Source: Macrotis lagotis
Lineage: Eukaryota; Chordata; Mammalia; Peramelemorphia; Peramelidae
Direction of reading: 5' to 3'
Assembly: GCF_037893015.1 (NCBI RefSeq)
Contig: NC_133658.1
Span: 886,056,977 to 886,120,976, forward strand
DNA: 64,000 bases
Shown here: one piece after another, positions 29,331 to 39,451 of the stretch
Position numbering within the stretch: position 1 is the first letter of the stretch
Layout: each line of letters starts with the position of its first letter
Program-made: the position numbers and the translations under genes
Notes under the pieces: generated by a model
What the model was told of the DNA's origin: nothing
Seen by the model: the letters and a program-made list of their open reading frames with translations, nothing else
The model's database searches: none

Positions 29331-29500
29331 GAAAATGAAGGATAATCATTATGTGAACCTAAGCAAGTCTCCTGACATGTCAACCTCAGTTTCCTCATCT
29401 GTAGAATGGGAGCAACAATGGGTTCTATCTCATAAGGGAATCATAAAACAATGTTGGTACAGGGCTTTGTATACATTAAAGTCTATGTCAGGTATTTATT

Positions 29501-29738
29501 AAATCCCTATTATGTGCCAGACACTATGCTAGGATGCACTTTACATATTTCTCTTATTTGATACTCATAACAACCCCAGGAGGTGAGTGCTATTATTGTT
29601 CCCATTTTATAGTTGAGGAAATTGAGGCAGACAGAGATGAAATAACTCGCCCAGGGTCACACACAGCAAGGAAGCACCTGAGACTGGATTTGAACTCGTC
29701 TTCCTGACTATAGGCTCAATTCTACCCACTGTGCCACT
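29501..29738 (-). mobile_element. MIR SINE, full length
   Basis: 'cctattatgtgccagacact', 'acaaccccaggaggtgagtg', 'tgagactggatttgaactcg' and 'ctacccactgtgccact'. Confidence 0.9.
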
Positions 29739-29756
29739 CCAATAAAAAAAAAAGAA

Positions 29757-29925
29757 TATCTTTGTAATAATATCTAGATTTATAGAATGCTTTAAGGTTG
29801 TCTAAGCCTTTTACAAATACTGTTTCATTTGATCCTCATAACAACTGGGAAGTAAGAGATATTATATCCCTACTTTACAATTAAGGAGGCAGACAGAAGT
29901 TAGTAATTTGCCTAGAGGTAGAAAA
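29757..29925 (-). mobile_element. MIR SINE 3' half
   Basis: 'gcctttttacaaatactg'-like text, 'tttgatcctcataacaactg' and 'ggaggcagacagaagttagt'. Confidence 0.8.
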
Positions 29926-29974
29926 CTCCCTCAACCAATTGTTAAATTTTCAACATTTACACAAATCCTCAAAC

Positions 29975-30135
29975 ACTCCAGATCAGGCTTGATTTATTGT
30001 TTTGTGGATTGCCTAAATTTAAGAAAGTGATGGAGAAAACGGCAAATAATGCAGACTTAACTTAAAAATGGGTTGCTTGTACTCCCACCTCCAAGAATCA
30101 GTTGTTAAATATTTACCAGCACCCCCTTGTTAATT
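29975..30135 (+). mobile_element. Unnamed repeat, copy 2
   Basis: 'ttgttttgtggattgcctaa', 'atttaagaaagtgatggaga', 'aataatgcagacttaactta' and 'cagttgttaaatatttacca'. It matches 23669-23795 in order and is the less worn copy. Confidence 0.6.
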
Positions 30136-30149
30136 CAAGGTAATTTGAG

Positions 30150-30345
30150 GAAGCATTAAAAACAGGGAGAGGGAGGGAATTCTGGGAAAGTTTCCCAGAG
30201 AAAGCACCACTGAGGCTGAGCCTTGAAGGCAGTAAAGGATTAGGAGAGGAAGGAATGCATTACAGGAAAGCGGCAAGGGGAGCAAGGAAGTTGTGAAAAT
30301 GCCCTGGGGAAGAAGGAAAGGAGTTGTCACTCTAGGGACAGTCAA
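30150..30345 (-). mobile_element. L2 LINE fragment, minus strand
   Basis: 'ggctgagccttgaaggcagt', 'aggaaggaatgcattacagg' and 'gaagttgtgaaaatgccctg' fit the complement of the L2 3' half. Confidence 0.65.
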
Positions 30346-30417
30346 GTCATGCCTCTAGGTTGGAACATTGTGAATTCAACTCAACAAACACAATATCCAA
30401 GGAAGGTCCTGCATTAG

Positions 30418-30510
30418 GAATGGCAAAGATGAGTTCAAGGTTTAGGATTCGAATCCTCTCTCTGGAATTTATTACCAGGGTGACTTTGGGCAAGTCTCTA
30501 CTGCTCTTGG
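30418..30510 (+). mobile_element. MIR SINE fragment
   Basis: 'ggattcgaatcctctctctg' and 'gggtgactttgggcaagtct'. Confidence 0.7.
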
Positions 30511-30671
30511 AGTCACTTGTTAAAGACTCCTCTATGAGCCTATGAGAGTAAATTTGCTTAAGGAAGTTCCATTTTCCTTGCAGAATACACCATAAACTCA
30601 GATAAGCAAAGAAAGGTAATTCGACCAGAGAAAAGGTGCTAAAAGTTGGGTCTCTCTTTATTATGTATGTT

Positions 30672-30865
30672 TTTTGTTCAGTCATTTCATACCCATTTGA
30701 GGTTTTCTTGACAAAGATTCTGGCGTGTTTGGCAGCTTATTTTACAGTTAAGGAAATGAGACAAATAGGGTGAAGTTGTCTTACCCAGGGTCACATAGTT
30801 GGTGTCCAAGGTCAAATCTGAACTCAGTTCATCCTAAGTCCAAGCACTACACACAGTACTATTTT
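30672..30865 (-). mobile_element. SINE with RTE/BovB-like tail
   Basis: 'ttgttcagtcatttcatacc', 'catttgaggttttcttgaca', 'ttacccagggtcacatagtt' and 'aagcactacacacagtacta'. Confidence 0.85.
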
Positions 30866-30894
30866 CCTCTTGAGAAAACCAACAGGTCAGATCC

Positions 30895-31030
30895 CTGTTC
30901 AGTCCTTTGATTTTCTTTGATTTTCTCCTGACTCTTCCCCCCCAATCATTTTCAACTTGATTTTATGTGCTATCTTCCCCATTCATATGAACATAAGTTC
31001 CTTGAGGGGTAGAGAATGTCTTCTTCAAAA
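30895..31030 (+). mobile_element. L2 LINE 3' fragment
   Basis: 'gaacataagttccttgaggg' and 'gtagagaatgtcttcttc'. Confidence 0.6.
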
Positions 31031-31034
31031 TTCG

Positions 31035-31440
31035 AGTTGATGTGATGGATTCAGCTCCTCTCAGAAGTTCAGTGATCAAGGACGATTCTAAAAGACTTGG
31101 TTTGGAAAATGGCATCTATAGTCAGAGAAAGAACTATGAAGTGTGAATGCAGAGTAAAGCCTACTGTGTTCACTTTTTAAAATTTGTTATGTTTTGTTTT
31201 TCTTTCCTATGGTTTTTCATCTCTAATTCTGTTGCTTCTTTCACAATGTGACTAAAATGGAAATATGTTAAATATGATTGTACATGTATGACCTATATCA
31301 GATTGTTCACTTCCATGCAGAGAGTGAAAGGAAGAGAGGGTGGCAGAAAAATGTGGAACTCAAAAGTTTACAAAAAAAGATGAATGTTGAAAACTATCTT
31401 TGCATGTAATTGGAAAAAAATAGAACAGAATTCAAAAAAA
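31035..31440 (+). mobile_element. L1 LINE 3' UTR
   Basis: 'ctctcagaagttcagtgatc', 'gtcagagaaagaactatgaa', 'tgcttctttcacaatgtgac', 'gattgtacatgtatgaccta', 'gatgaatgttgaaaactatc' and 'gtaattggaaaaaaatagaa'. Clear through to its A-rich end. Confidence 0.9.
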
Positions 31441-31500
31441 ATTCTAGTTGAATGAGGTCTGAATCCCAAAGTGAACAAAGAAAAAAAAAACAAAAGGATA

Positions 31501-31535
31501 TGTATATATATATATATATGTATGTATGTATGTAT
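31501..31535. repeat. (TA)n(TGTA)n microsatellite
   Basis: TA units then TGTA units just before an L1 fragment. Confidence 0.9.
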
Positions 31536-31536
31536 A

Positions 31537-31549
31537 TCTCACTTATAGC

Positions 31550-31616
<67 letters not shown>

Positions 31617-31935
31617 CCTCCCTCCCTCCCTTTCTTTTTTTTGTGGTGGCAAATAATTGGAAGTGGGGAGGATGCCCATCAATGGGGGAATGGTTGAATA
31701 AGCTGTAGTACATGATTGTGATGGAATATTATTTTGCTATAAGAAATGATGAACTGGTAAATTTCAAAAAAACCCTGCAAAGACTTAAATGAATTGATGC
31801 AAAATGGTGTAGAATTTGAAGAACACTGTACACAGTAAGCACAATATTGCATTTAGCTATTCTCAGCAATCTAAAATAATTCCAAAGTACTCATGATGAA
31901 AAGTGCTAACCATCTCTAGAAAAAGAAATGATGGA
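31537..31935 (+). mobile_element. L1 LINE ORF2 C-terminus with an expanded (TC)n
   Basis: 'cttatagcagctctctct' ... 'tttttttgtggtggcaaata', 'ggatgcccatcaatggggga'. At 31721-31765 one frame reads M-E-Y-Y-F-A-I-R-N-D-E-L-V-N-F, close to W-E-Y-Y-A-A-I-K-N-D-E-F-M-S-F of human L1 ORF2. 3' UTR words follow, then the piece ends without a tail. Confidence 0.9.
31552..31614 (+). repeat. (CT)n microsatellite inside L1 ORF2
   Basis: About 31 CT units between 'gcag' and 'cccctccctccc', where L1 copies here otherwise have a short 'gcagctctttttgtgg'. Confidence 0.97.
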
Positions 31936-32281
31936 GATTTTCCCGCCCTTAATGCTATTTTATTTGATATTTTCTAATTATATAGATAGAGTTCCACATT
32001 TTTCTACCTCACTTTCCTCCTCCCTTCCCAAGACAGGGAACAATCTAATGATATAAGTTGTACAGTCATGCTTAACATCTTTTCATAATAGTCATGATGT
32101 GAAATAAGAATTACAACTAAAGGGGGGAAATATGGAAAAGAGAGAAAAAACCATAAAAGAATTTTTTTAAAATGAACACAGTATACTTTGGTCTGCATTC
32201 AGAAGTCAAAGCTTTTTTCTCTGGGATATGGATGATATTTTCCATCATAAATTTCTTAGGATTGTCCTTGACCACTGAACT

Positions 32282-32348
32282 TCTTTTTTTTTTTTTAGGT
32301 TTTTGCAAGGCAAATGGGGTTAAGTGACTTGCCTAAGGCCACACAGCT
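32282..32348 (-). mobile_element. 5'-truncated WSINE1-like SINE (~67 bp)
   Basis: Only tail and middle: T-run, 'ggtttttgcaaggcaaatgg', 'ggttaagtgacttgcctaag', 'gccacacagct'. 'gaccactgaac' (32270-32280) and 'gatcactgaac' (32349-32359) flank it. It is the mirror case of the head-only copy at 11.69 kb. Confidence 0.85.
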
Positions 32349-32503
32349 GATCACTGAACTGAGAGTAGCTGAGTTCATCATAATTGATCATCTTATAATG
32401 CTGCTGTTAAAGTGTACAATGTTCTCTGGGTCTACTCATTTCATTCAGCATCAGTTTATGCAAGTCATTCCAAGCTTTTCTGAAGTCCACCCGCTCATGA
32501 TTT

Positions 32504-32631
32504 CTTTTTTTAAAAATTTATTAAATTTATTTTAAAATTTAAATTTATTTAAGGCAATGCCCAAGATCACACAGCTAGACAATTATTAAGTATCTGAGGT
32601 TGGATTTGAACTCAGCCCTCCTAGCTGTCCC
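32504..32631 (-). mobile_element. WSINE1-like SINE, worn tail and head
   Basis: A long A/T-rich tail, 'aggcaatgcccaagatcaca', 'cagctagacaattattaagt', 'gttggatttgaactcagccc'. 'ctcatgatttctt' flanks it (32492-32504 and about 32633-32645). Confidence 0.82.
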
Positions 32632-32929
32632 ACTCATGATTTCTTACAGAAATATAGTACGCCATCACATTCACATACCACAATTTGTTCAGTCATTTCC
32701 CAACTGATGGGCCTCCTCTCAGTTCCAAATTCTTTGCCTCTGCAAAAAAGAGTTGCCATAAGTGGATTCCCCCCCACTATTTTGTAATCTCTTTGGGATA
32801 CAGACCTAGTAGTTGTATTGCCGGTTCAAAAGGTATGATCTGTTTTATTGCCCTGATGGAGGCTTACTGCATACTTTTTTAAATGTTATTTTTCTTGACT
32901 TTCTTTTTTTTTGGGGGGGGGTCTGCATT

Positions 32930-33270
32930 TTCTTTAGCAATATGGCTAATATAGAAATATGTTTTGCAAGATTGCACAAAAATATCAAATGCTTTGACTA
33001 CTCAAGGAGGAAAGGAGAGAGGGACAGAATTATAAACTCAAAATTTGTTTTTGTTTTTGCAAGGCAATGGGGTTAAGTGGCTTGCCAAAGGTCACACAAC
33101 TAGGTAATTATTAAGTGTCTGAGGTTGGATTTGAACTCAGGTCCTCCAGTTGGTGCTCTATCCACTGTGCTACCTAGCCACCCCTTAAACTCAAAATGAA
33201 AAAAAAAAACCACAAATGTTTAAAAACTTTACATAAAATTGGGAAATATTGAATGAAATAAATAAAAAAT
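32930..33270 (+). mobile_element. L1 LINE 3' UTR split by WSINE
   Basis: 'atggctaatatagaaatatg', 'ttttgcaagattgcacaaaa', then after the SINE 'aactcaaaatgaaaaaaaa' and 'aaactttacataaaattggg'. Confidence 0.75.
33045..33185 (-). mobile_element. WSINE1-like SINE
   Basis: 'tgtttttgcaaggcaatggg', 'cttgccaaaggtcacacaac', 'ccactgtgctacctagccac'. Flanked by taaactcaaaat (33033-33044 and 33186-33197). Confidence 0.92.
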
Positions 33271-33330
33271 TGGATAGATAGCAAAATAAATTAAATAAAT
33301 AAAAATAAATTAAATAAATTAATATATGAA
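33255..33330 (+). repeat. (AAAT)n A-rich simple repeat
   Basis: Irregular AAAT/AAATA units extending from the L1 tail. Confidence 0.85.
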
Positions 33331-33374
33331 TTCTAGTTGACTTCTGAACAGGAGAGTGTCATACGATCATAGAA

Positions 33375-33545
33375 TTAGAAGCTGCTAGGTCAATAGTTCT
33401 ACATTCAATTCTTACCTCAGATAGTTATTAGCTATATGACCCACCCTGACCAAGTCACTTAACTTCTCTCTGCCTCAGTTTTCTTAAATGCTAAATAGAC
33501 TTAGTAGCCTCTAAGATCCCTTCCAAATATAATCTATCATTCTTT
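33375..33545 (+). mobile_element. MIR-type SINE with MIR3-like end
   Basis: 'ttagaagctgctaggtcaat', 'gaccaagtcacttaacttct', 'ctctgcctcagttttcttaa' and 'aagatcccttccaaatataa'. Confidence 0.8.
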
Positions 33546-33689
33546 GATTTTGATCTGGTCAAAAACTCTCATTTTGTCATTAAGGAGTCCAGAACATTTA
33601 ATAGGCTTGTTCAAAGATTAAGATGTTGTAAGAATCAAAGCCAAGCTTCAAATACTCTGACTCCACTAATCATGCAACATACTATGGTC

Positions 33690-34781
33690 CAACCCATACC
33701 TTAGGAAGATTATTTCAGAACTTTGGGAAGGGAGAAGATTCTAAAAGTCTAAAAGAACAATTAGAAGGCTAAGACGATTGTCCAGGGGAGGGGTGGTGAG
33801 AGACTGAGCCAGAGTTGCTAACTCATGTGGGTAGAGAAAAGGTGATAGATGTAAGAAATATTATGTAAGTAGGCTGCCCAAAACTTGGCCACTGAGTAGA
33901 TATGGCAGCTGAGAGAAAGGAAGGAATCAAGATCAGTTCAACTGTGAGCATATTAAATCATCAGGGATGTTTGGAGAAGAGGTAGTTGTAAGGTAATGGA
34001 TAGAATCACTTCTATTTGGAGTATGTTGAGTTTGCAAGCCCTACAGACATTACAAGATATGGAAGTTGCTAACTTGGGATTGGAATCCAAAAGAGAAATT
34101 AAAAATATTCTAGTATGCAGAATTCTAACAGGTAAAATAAGGAGTCATCTGTGTAGTGATACTTGAACTCCTTCAAGCTAATGAGATCACCTAGGGAGAG
34201 AGTTTATAAATAGAGGAAAAGAGGACTAGGGTTGAGTTTTTGGAAATACCCATGCTCTAGGGGGAGGAAACGAATGAATGATTCACCAAAGGAAACTCAT
34301 AAGGAGTGGTCTGACAGGTTGGAAGAGAATCATGCCCAAGAAGAGTCACAAAAGTCAAGGGAGGGGAGAGTATTCTGGAGATCGTGAAAGAAAATCTAGG
34401 CTAGGCAACCAAAAAGTCAAGGTCAAGAAGGGCAGAGGAAATGCCATTGGTTTAGCAGTTAAGCGATTTTTGATAATGATGGCAGTTTCAGTGAAGTGAT
34501 GGTATCAGAAGCAAAGGGCTGAGAAAGGGTGGGAGGAGAGAAAATAGAGGCATCAGGTGAATGTGGAAATTTATTGGAATTTGTCAGTGAAAGGATAAGA
34601 AATAGAGAATGGTGTGGTCAAGCGAAAATGTGTAAATTGTAAATATGTGTTTCTTTATAAAGGATAGGGTAGAACTGAATGTGTTTGTAATCTAGAGGAA
34701 TGAGTAATAGATATGGAGAGAATTGAATGGAAATGGGAATTCTATCAACCTATCTTTTAGCCATCTCTGGGTAGGGATGTA

Positions 34782-34819
<38 letters not shown>

Positions 34820-35720
34820 GAGGGGATATTGAAAGAGAAGGAGTGTGGGATCAAGAGCCAGGTAAAGGGTCTCCTCTTTCTTGGAGACTGGAATAAAGAG
34901 AGAGGATCATAGCGGATTGTCTGTGTTTTAGGGATGAAGAGGATAGATGGGCTCAGTATTTTCAATTAAAATAATGAATCGTCTCCTGAGATATAGACCC
35001 TTCAGAAGAACAGAGTATGATGAGATGTTGGGTTGGGGGTGCAACATAGAAAGTCATTCTAGGAAGACCAAAAAGATTTCATCACAACAGCCAAGAAGCC
35101 CAACTGAAAATATAAAGGACAAATGTGGACCTGACTAACTCAGTTGACTAACAACTTCCTTCCATACCCCAAGAACAGAAGTAGGCAAGGACTCATGGTC
35201 AAAGACTGAAAGGGTTTTAGGTGCAGAAGGACAAGGGGGTCTGGGAGACAAGAAGGAAGACTGGAGGACTTGAATTGGTTGTCTCTATGATCAAATCTGT
35301 AATTGGAGGTAGGTCAGACCAGCACATGGAGCCCGTCTGGGAGAGCAGAAAAGGGGCTAGAAACTGGAAAGTGAGGTAAGAGGGGAAAAGAATTGGCTCA
35401 GGAGAAATGAAGCCAAGGGAGACAAGGAAAGGCAGGAGATTAGCATTGGAGACTAATATCAGTCAAGATCATGGAGGGGCCACCACCAAGTGAGATTTTA
35501 GGAGAACTATCTTTGAATGGGACTGAAGAGGAAGACAGCTGTAGATTGTGGGAGTTGGGAAGGTTGATAACATCAGGAGTTCAAGGGGAACTTTGCTGAA
35601 TTTACTGAATCCCTTACACTGATTTATTGAATCCCTTAACAATGAGAAAAGTAGTTTGAATAAAGAGGAAGGTAATGAGCCAGGTCCTGAACTTTTAAAT
35701 ACTAGGAAATTATCAGGTCC
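33690..35720 (-). mobile_element. L2 LINE, ~2 kb with RT motifs, minus strand
   Basis: The longest LINE fossil here. On the minus strand, 34141-34158 reads H-Y-T-D-D-S, the catalytic Y-x-D-D box, and 34222-34262 reads G-I-S-K-N-S-T-L-V-L in place of G-V-P-Q-G-S-V-L-G-P. Other L2 complement words: 'tatgttgagtttgcaagccc', 'gagatcacctagggagagag', 'aaggagtggtctgacaggtt', 'ggcagtttcagtgaagtgat'. Many stops; contains a GT array. Open frames at 34278-34499, 34750-34965 and 34947-35138 lie in it and are not genes. Confidence 0.8.
34784..34819 (+). repeat. (GT)n microsatellite inside L2
   Basis: About 17 GT units. Confidence 0.97.
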
Positions 35721-36149
35721 TGGGAATATAAATATAGAAGGGAGTAAACTACAAAGAAGAGATAACTATGCAAAGGAGGCAAATGACAAATGCTCAGATT
35801 AAGATAATTCAACTATTTTCTCAGTCCTTTAATTTGGCTAAGATTTTTCAGTATTTTTTTATTTAACCAGCAAATTTTACCACACTGCCAATAAAGAAAT
35901 TAGATGAAATGCAAAATTGTTACCTGAAACAGTGAGCATGGAATAGGCCTATATTGTTTTCAAATCAATTAAATAAAAGTAGACTCAAGAAAGGTCAGTA
36001 AGTAGTCTTTGTGAAACTTTGATTTGCTTTCACTGAAAATTCCGTGCAAAATGAATTTGGGAATTCTAAATCTTTTTGCTTTTAAATAGGGGCAAGTGGA
36101 AGAAAAATGAAATTATGTTTGAAGTTCAGTTGCAGAAATTTTACATTAA
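35721..36149. other. Low-repeat block, candidate conserved non-coding element
   Basis: About 430 AT-rich bases with no transposon visible ('ccaataaagaaattagatga', 'caaatcaattaaataaaag'). No ORF with a domain. Confidence 0.3.
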
Positions 36150-36230
36150 AAGTGTCCTTTTAAAAATTTTTTCTCGATTACATGCAAAGGTAGTTTTCTA
36201 CAATCCATCCTTTTGCAAGCTTTTGAATAA
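36150..36230 (-). mobile_element. L1 LINE extreme 3' end
   Basis: 'ttctcgattacatgcaaagg' and 'tagttttctacaatccatcc' then 'ttttgcaagcttttga' are the complement of an L1 terminus, a very short 5' truncated insertion. Confidence 0.75.
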
Positions 36231-36279
36231 AATGTCTTTAAGGGGAAAAAAAGGTGGCAAATGAAATTGTCCTGAAATC

Positions 36280-36335
36280 AAGAGACAGAGACAGACAGAC
36301 AGACAGACAGACAGATAGCAACAGAGATAGAGACA
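36280..36335 (+). repeat. (GACA)n microsatellite
   Basis: Seven GACA units followed by GATA/GAGA variants. Confidence 0.93.
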
Positions 36336-36897
36336 GAGTATGTGAAAAGGCAACCAGAACCGAGTAAAGTGAGAAGGAACAGATTGGCATCTGAAAAGAT
36401 CCAGGTTACCAGAAAAGCAAAAAGATGGGAAAAAACTGACAAGTTAATATCAAATTCCCATATATAGATCTGTGTTACACCTATCCCCACCCTCTTCTCC
36501 ACTCTTCACCCCTACCTGTCTTTTTGATTAGAAATCTTTCTAAAATTTCTTACTTTTCTCCTTTCCTAAACCTAATTTAACCTTTTCTGAGGTTCTCATG
36601 AACATCAATTATTGCATTATGTTGTAATAGAGCCAGGCCCTTAGAATCTACTAAGATGTCTAGAGTTCTTTTTCTTATCCTAAGTGGTAATTTTTCTACA
36701 TTCTTTCCTCAGTATTATCTGTCTCCTCCCTAATACCAGACTGTCAACCTGTCCTTTATTTCCATTTGCTTAGGTATTACCAGACCCTTGCCTCCCTTCC
36801 GAGATGCTGTTTCTAATCTTCTCTGGGTTTGGAAACCCAAGAACTAGGCTTATTGGGTTTATATATAAATTAAATCACTTGGTAAGTATTTTTTAAA
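36336..36897. other. Low-repeat sequence
   Basis: No gene or named repeat recognised over about 560 bases. Confidence 0.45.
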
Positions 36898-37087
36898 GCT
36901 GTGCTTAAAACTGAGAACAGGATACAAAAATGAAATCATGTCTTACCTCAAGAAGTTTGCTGAGGAGTGTGTGTGTGTGTGTGGGGGGTGTATGTAGCAG
37001 TTGCTTAAAAAATGTTAGTTGATTTACCTTGACAGATTCAGCACCATTCACGGGTACAGTAAGTATGGGTTAATTAAAAAATAAATA

Positions 37088-37234
37088 GGGTAACTAGGTG
37101 GTGCAGTGGATAGAACACCGGCCCTGGAATCAGGAGTACCTGAGTTCAAATTCAACCTCAGACACTTAATCATTACCTAGCTGTGTGACCTTGGGCAAGT
37201 CACTTAACCCTATTGCCTTGCAAAACAAATAAAT
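37088..37234 (+). mobile_element. WSINE1-like SINE with (GATA)n tail
   Basis: 'gggtaactaggtggtgcagt' head, 'taatcattacctagctgtgt', 'aaccctattgccttgcaaaa', then a GATA array in place of the A-run. Confidence 0.9.
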
Positions 37235-37239
37235 GAACA

Positions 37240-37258
37240 AATAGATAGATAAAGATAA

Positions 37259-37309
<51 letters not shown>
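37240..37309 (+). repeat. (GATA)n microsatellite at SINE 3' end
   Basis: About 16 GATA units, one interruption. It gives the false Ile-Tyr-Leu-Ser repeat peptide on the minus strand. Confidence 0.97.
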
Positions 37310-37600
37310 CAAAGCAATTTGTGGGTCTAAGAGGTAACAAAAGCTGGGAGAATCCAGAAGGGCCTCTTGAAGGAGATGATGATTGGGTTATGGAGGGAGC
37401 TGGAGTTCTCTCAGGAGGCAGAGGAGAAGAGGGAAAACATTTTACACATTTGCAAAGATATGGAGATGAGAGATGGGCTGTGTACAGGGGGAACAGCAAG
37501 TGGACCAGCTTGGTTGAAGAGAAGGGGGCGTGAAAGGGAGTAATGTGTAATCAGCCTGGAAAGATAGGCTAGATAGAAAAGTAAATAAAAATGGAACTCT

Positions 37601-38285
37601 GAGTCAGCGCCCTTCCTGGGACTAAAGTGCAAGAATTCGAAGGCCTAAGTAACGTGACAGCTTGTCAATTTCTTTCCTGGTTTCTAATCATATTTTAGCA
37701 AAGAGGAAATGGGAGATGACAGCTGGAGATATGAGGTGCCATATGTCCAGACAGCATACTGCCTACCATAGTTGATATTTAATAGATGTCTGCTGAGTGA
37801 TTAACTATTTTCCATTAGATTTTTTCTCCTTTCTTGCTCTCATCATAGCAATTCTTTTCATAGGCAGTTTGGAGAGAAATTTCTGTCTGGTCCAAATGAT
37901 CTTAAATTCTTAATCAATGGGATATGAATGTATGAGGTTTTGCTATTAATAAGCAAACTATTCATGATTTTGAAGAAAAAATGAAACCTAACCCTAATCC
38001 TGACCTAGCACCAAGAAAAGGAGAAAAAAAAAATTACTGTGCATAGTAATGGTTTCTAAAGAATAGATAATTTTAGCTTTTTAATATGACTGTACTTTGA
38101 TTCTTTTCCTGACTAAAAGAAAATGGATTTTAATTCCTAGTAGTTATAATTCAATTTTCAATTAAAGATATATTTAAGGCTTTGGGAAAACCAGAGAGTT
38201 GGATGGAGATTTAATAATAGCAAACACTCAGAGCCACTGCTGATGGTTGCCTAACGTTAGCATTTTAGATTTTTTTGTAGTTTAG
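37601..38285. other. Low-repeat sequence
   Basis: About 680 bases with no clear element apart from a faint L2 end at 37770-37805 ('tagttgatatttaatagatg'). No gene seen. Confidence 0.4.
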
Positions 38286-38301
38286 GATCAAGTGTAGAAA
38301 T

Positions 38302-38540
38302 CGAAAGGAGGAAAGAAAGAAGAAAGGAAGAGAGACAGGCAGAAAGGAAAGAAAGAAGGGGGAAAAGAAGGATGGAAGGAAGAAGGAAAAGAAGACAAGG
38401 GAGAAGGGAAAGGAGAGAAGGAGGGGAAAGGAAGGAAAGAAAGGAAAGGAGGGAAAGGAAGAAGAAAGAGAAGGAAAGAGGGAAGAAAAGAATGAAGGAA
38501 GGAAGGACAGAGGGAAGGAAGGACAGAAGGAAGGAATAAG
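38302..38540 (+). repeat. Purine tract (GGAA/GAAA)n, ~240 bp
   Basis: Almost pure A/G. The 103-residue Ser/Leu/Phe minus-strand frame is its translation. Confidence 0.97.
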
Positions 38541-38561
38541 AATTTATATAATATCTCATAG

Positions 38562-38713
38562 GAGCCATTAGGTATTATAGTGGATAGACTATTCAGCCCT
38601 TGGAATCAGAAGGATCTGAGTTCATATCAAACCTTAGACACTTGACACTTATTAACTGGGCAACCCTAGGCAAGTCCCTTAACCTTGATTATCTTGCCAG
38701 AAAACCCCAAAAT
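38562..38713 (+). mobile_element. SINE, tail worn
   Basis: 'gagccattaggtattatagt', 'atcagaaggatctgagttca', 'aggcaagtcccttaaccttg' and 'tcttgccagaaaacccc'. Confidence 0.75.
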
Positions 38714-38715
38714 TC

Positions 38716-38955
38716 TACTCTGTGGTAGAAACTGTGTTAAACCATATGGTTAACATATGTAAACACTATGGTTATGATCATATTATCATTTGATCCCTAT
38801 AACAGTCTTGTGAGGAAGATGTTATTAATTTCTCCATATTAAATATTTTTTAAATTAAAAGGAAACTGAGGCATCTAGTCTGACCCCATCATATTACAGA
38901 TGAGGAACCAGAGACCAGATACATTAAGTGACTTGCTCATCATTACGCAGACAAG
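38716..38955 (-). mobile_element. MIR SINE
   Basis: 'atcatttgatccctataaca', 'gtcttgtgaggaagatgtta', 'ttacagatgaggaaccagag' and 'agtgacttgctcatcattac'. Confidence 0.75.
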
Positions 38956-39451
38956 CTACCCTCAAGCCCTAGCTTTCCTTACATCCTCATCCAAGTCTGT
39001 CCCCACCTTATTCCCCTTCTGACTGTACTAAGGTATTCAAAAGACTATAAAACCACCTCCAATAACCTTAGATGGCCCCCTTCCACCCTGCTTGCCTTGC
39101 TGGGACTCACTGGTAAACTGAGACGTGTGCTTCTGGGGCTCAACCAGAGCTTGGTAAATAACATTAACACTGACTCACTTACAATTGAATGACACAGAAT
39201 GAAAAATAAATGCCTTTCAGGCAGTTCTTATTGCCTAATATGGACTGAAAAATAGACATCGAAGGAGCCCCACCTGTGTCCCAGAATGAACCTTTCCTTA
39301 TAAGGATCTGATTTCTTGATCAAAGAGAAGGAATCACAAGATTAAAATTAAAAAACCAAGAAAAAGAGACAGTTTTGGATCTGAAGTGCCCTTCTATACA
39401 ATCTTCAACAGGAAACCCATTCCCTGGAGAACTGATTCCCAGTCTTTTCTA
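38956..39451. other. Low-repeat block, candidate conserved non-coding element
   Basis: About 500 bases without a visible transposon, including 'ataacattaacactgactca' and 'aatgacacagaatgaaaaat' (39158-39215) and the palindrome-like 'aggcagttcttattgcct' (39219-39236). Confidence 0.35.

Larger units (their letters stand above)
28650..29500 (+). mobile_element. MIR SINE carrying three nested SINEs
   Basis: The MIR begins 'gaattgggaagacttcactt', 'caaatccttcctcaaattct', is broken by SINEs at 28698, 28862 and 29151, and resumes at about 29345 with 'gtgaacctaagcaagtctcc' and 'cctcagtttcctcatctgta'. Confidence 0.8.
31945..32880 (-). mobile_element. L1 LINE 3' region, minus strand, with two SINE inserts
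   Basis: 'ggtctgcattcagaagtcaa', 'tctgggatatggatgatatt', 'aatgctgctgttaaagtgta', 'ttcattcagcatcagtttat', 'caatttgttcagtcatttcc' and 'tctctttgggatacagacct' run from 3' UTR into ORF2 C-terminus. Confidence 0.88.
36898..37600 (-). mobile_element. L2 LINE 3' half, minus strand, split by WSINE
   Basis: Left: 'gtgcttaaaactgagaacag', 'gatacaaaaatgaaatcatg', then a short GT array. Right of the SINE: 'gaagggcctcttgaaggaga', 'ggagatgagagatgggctgt' and 'gaacagcaagtggaccagct'. Confidence 0.7.

Noticed and set aside
37200-37499. Ile-Tyr-Leu-Ser repeat peptide resembling a membrane protein
   Set aside because: It is the reverse translation of a (GATA)n array next to a SINE.
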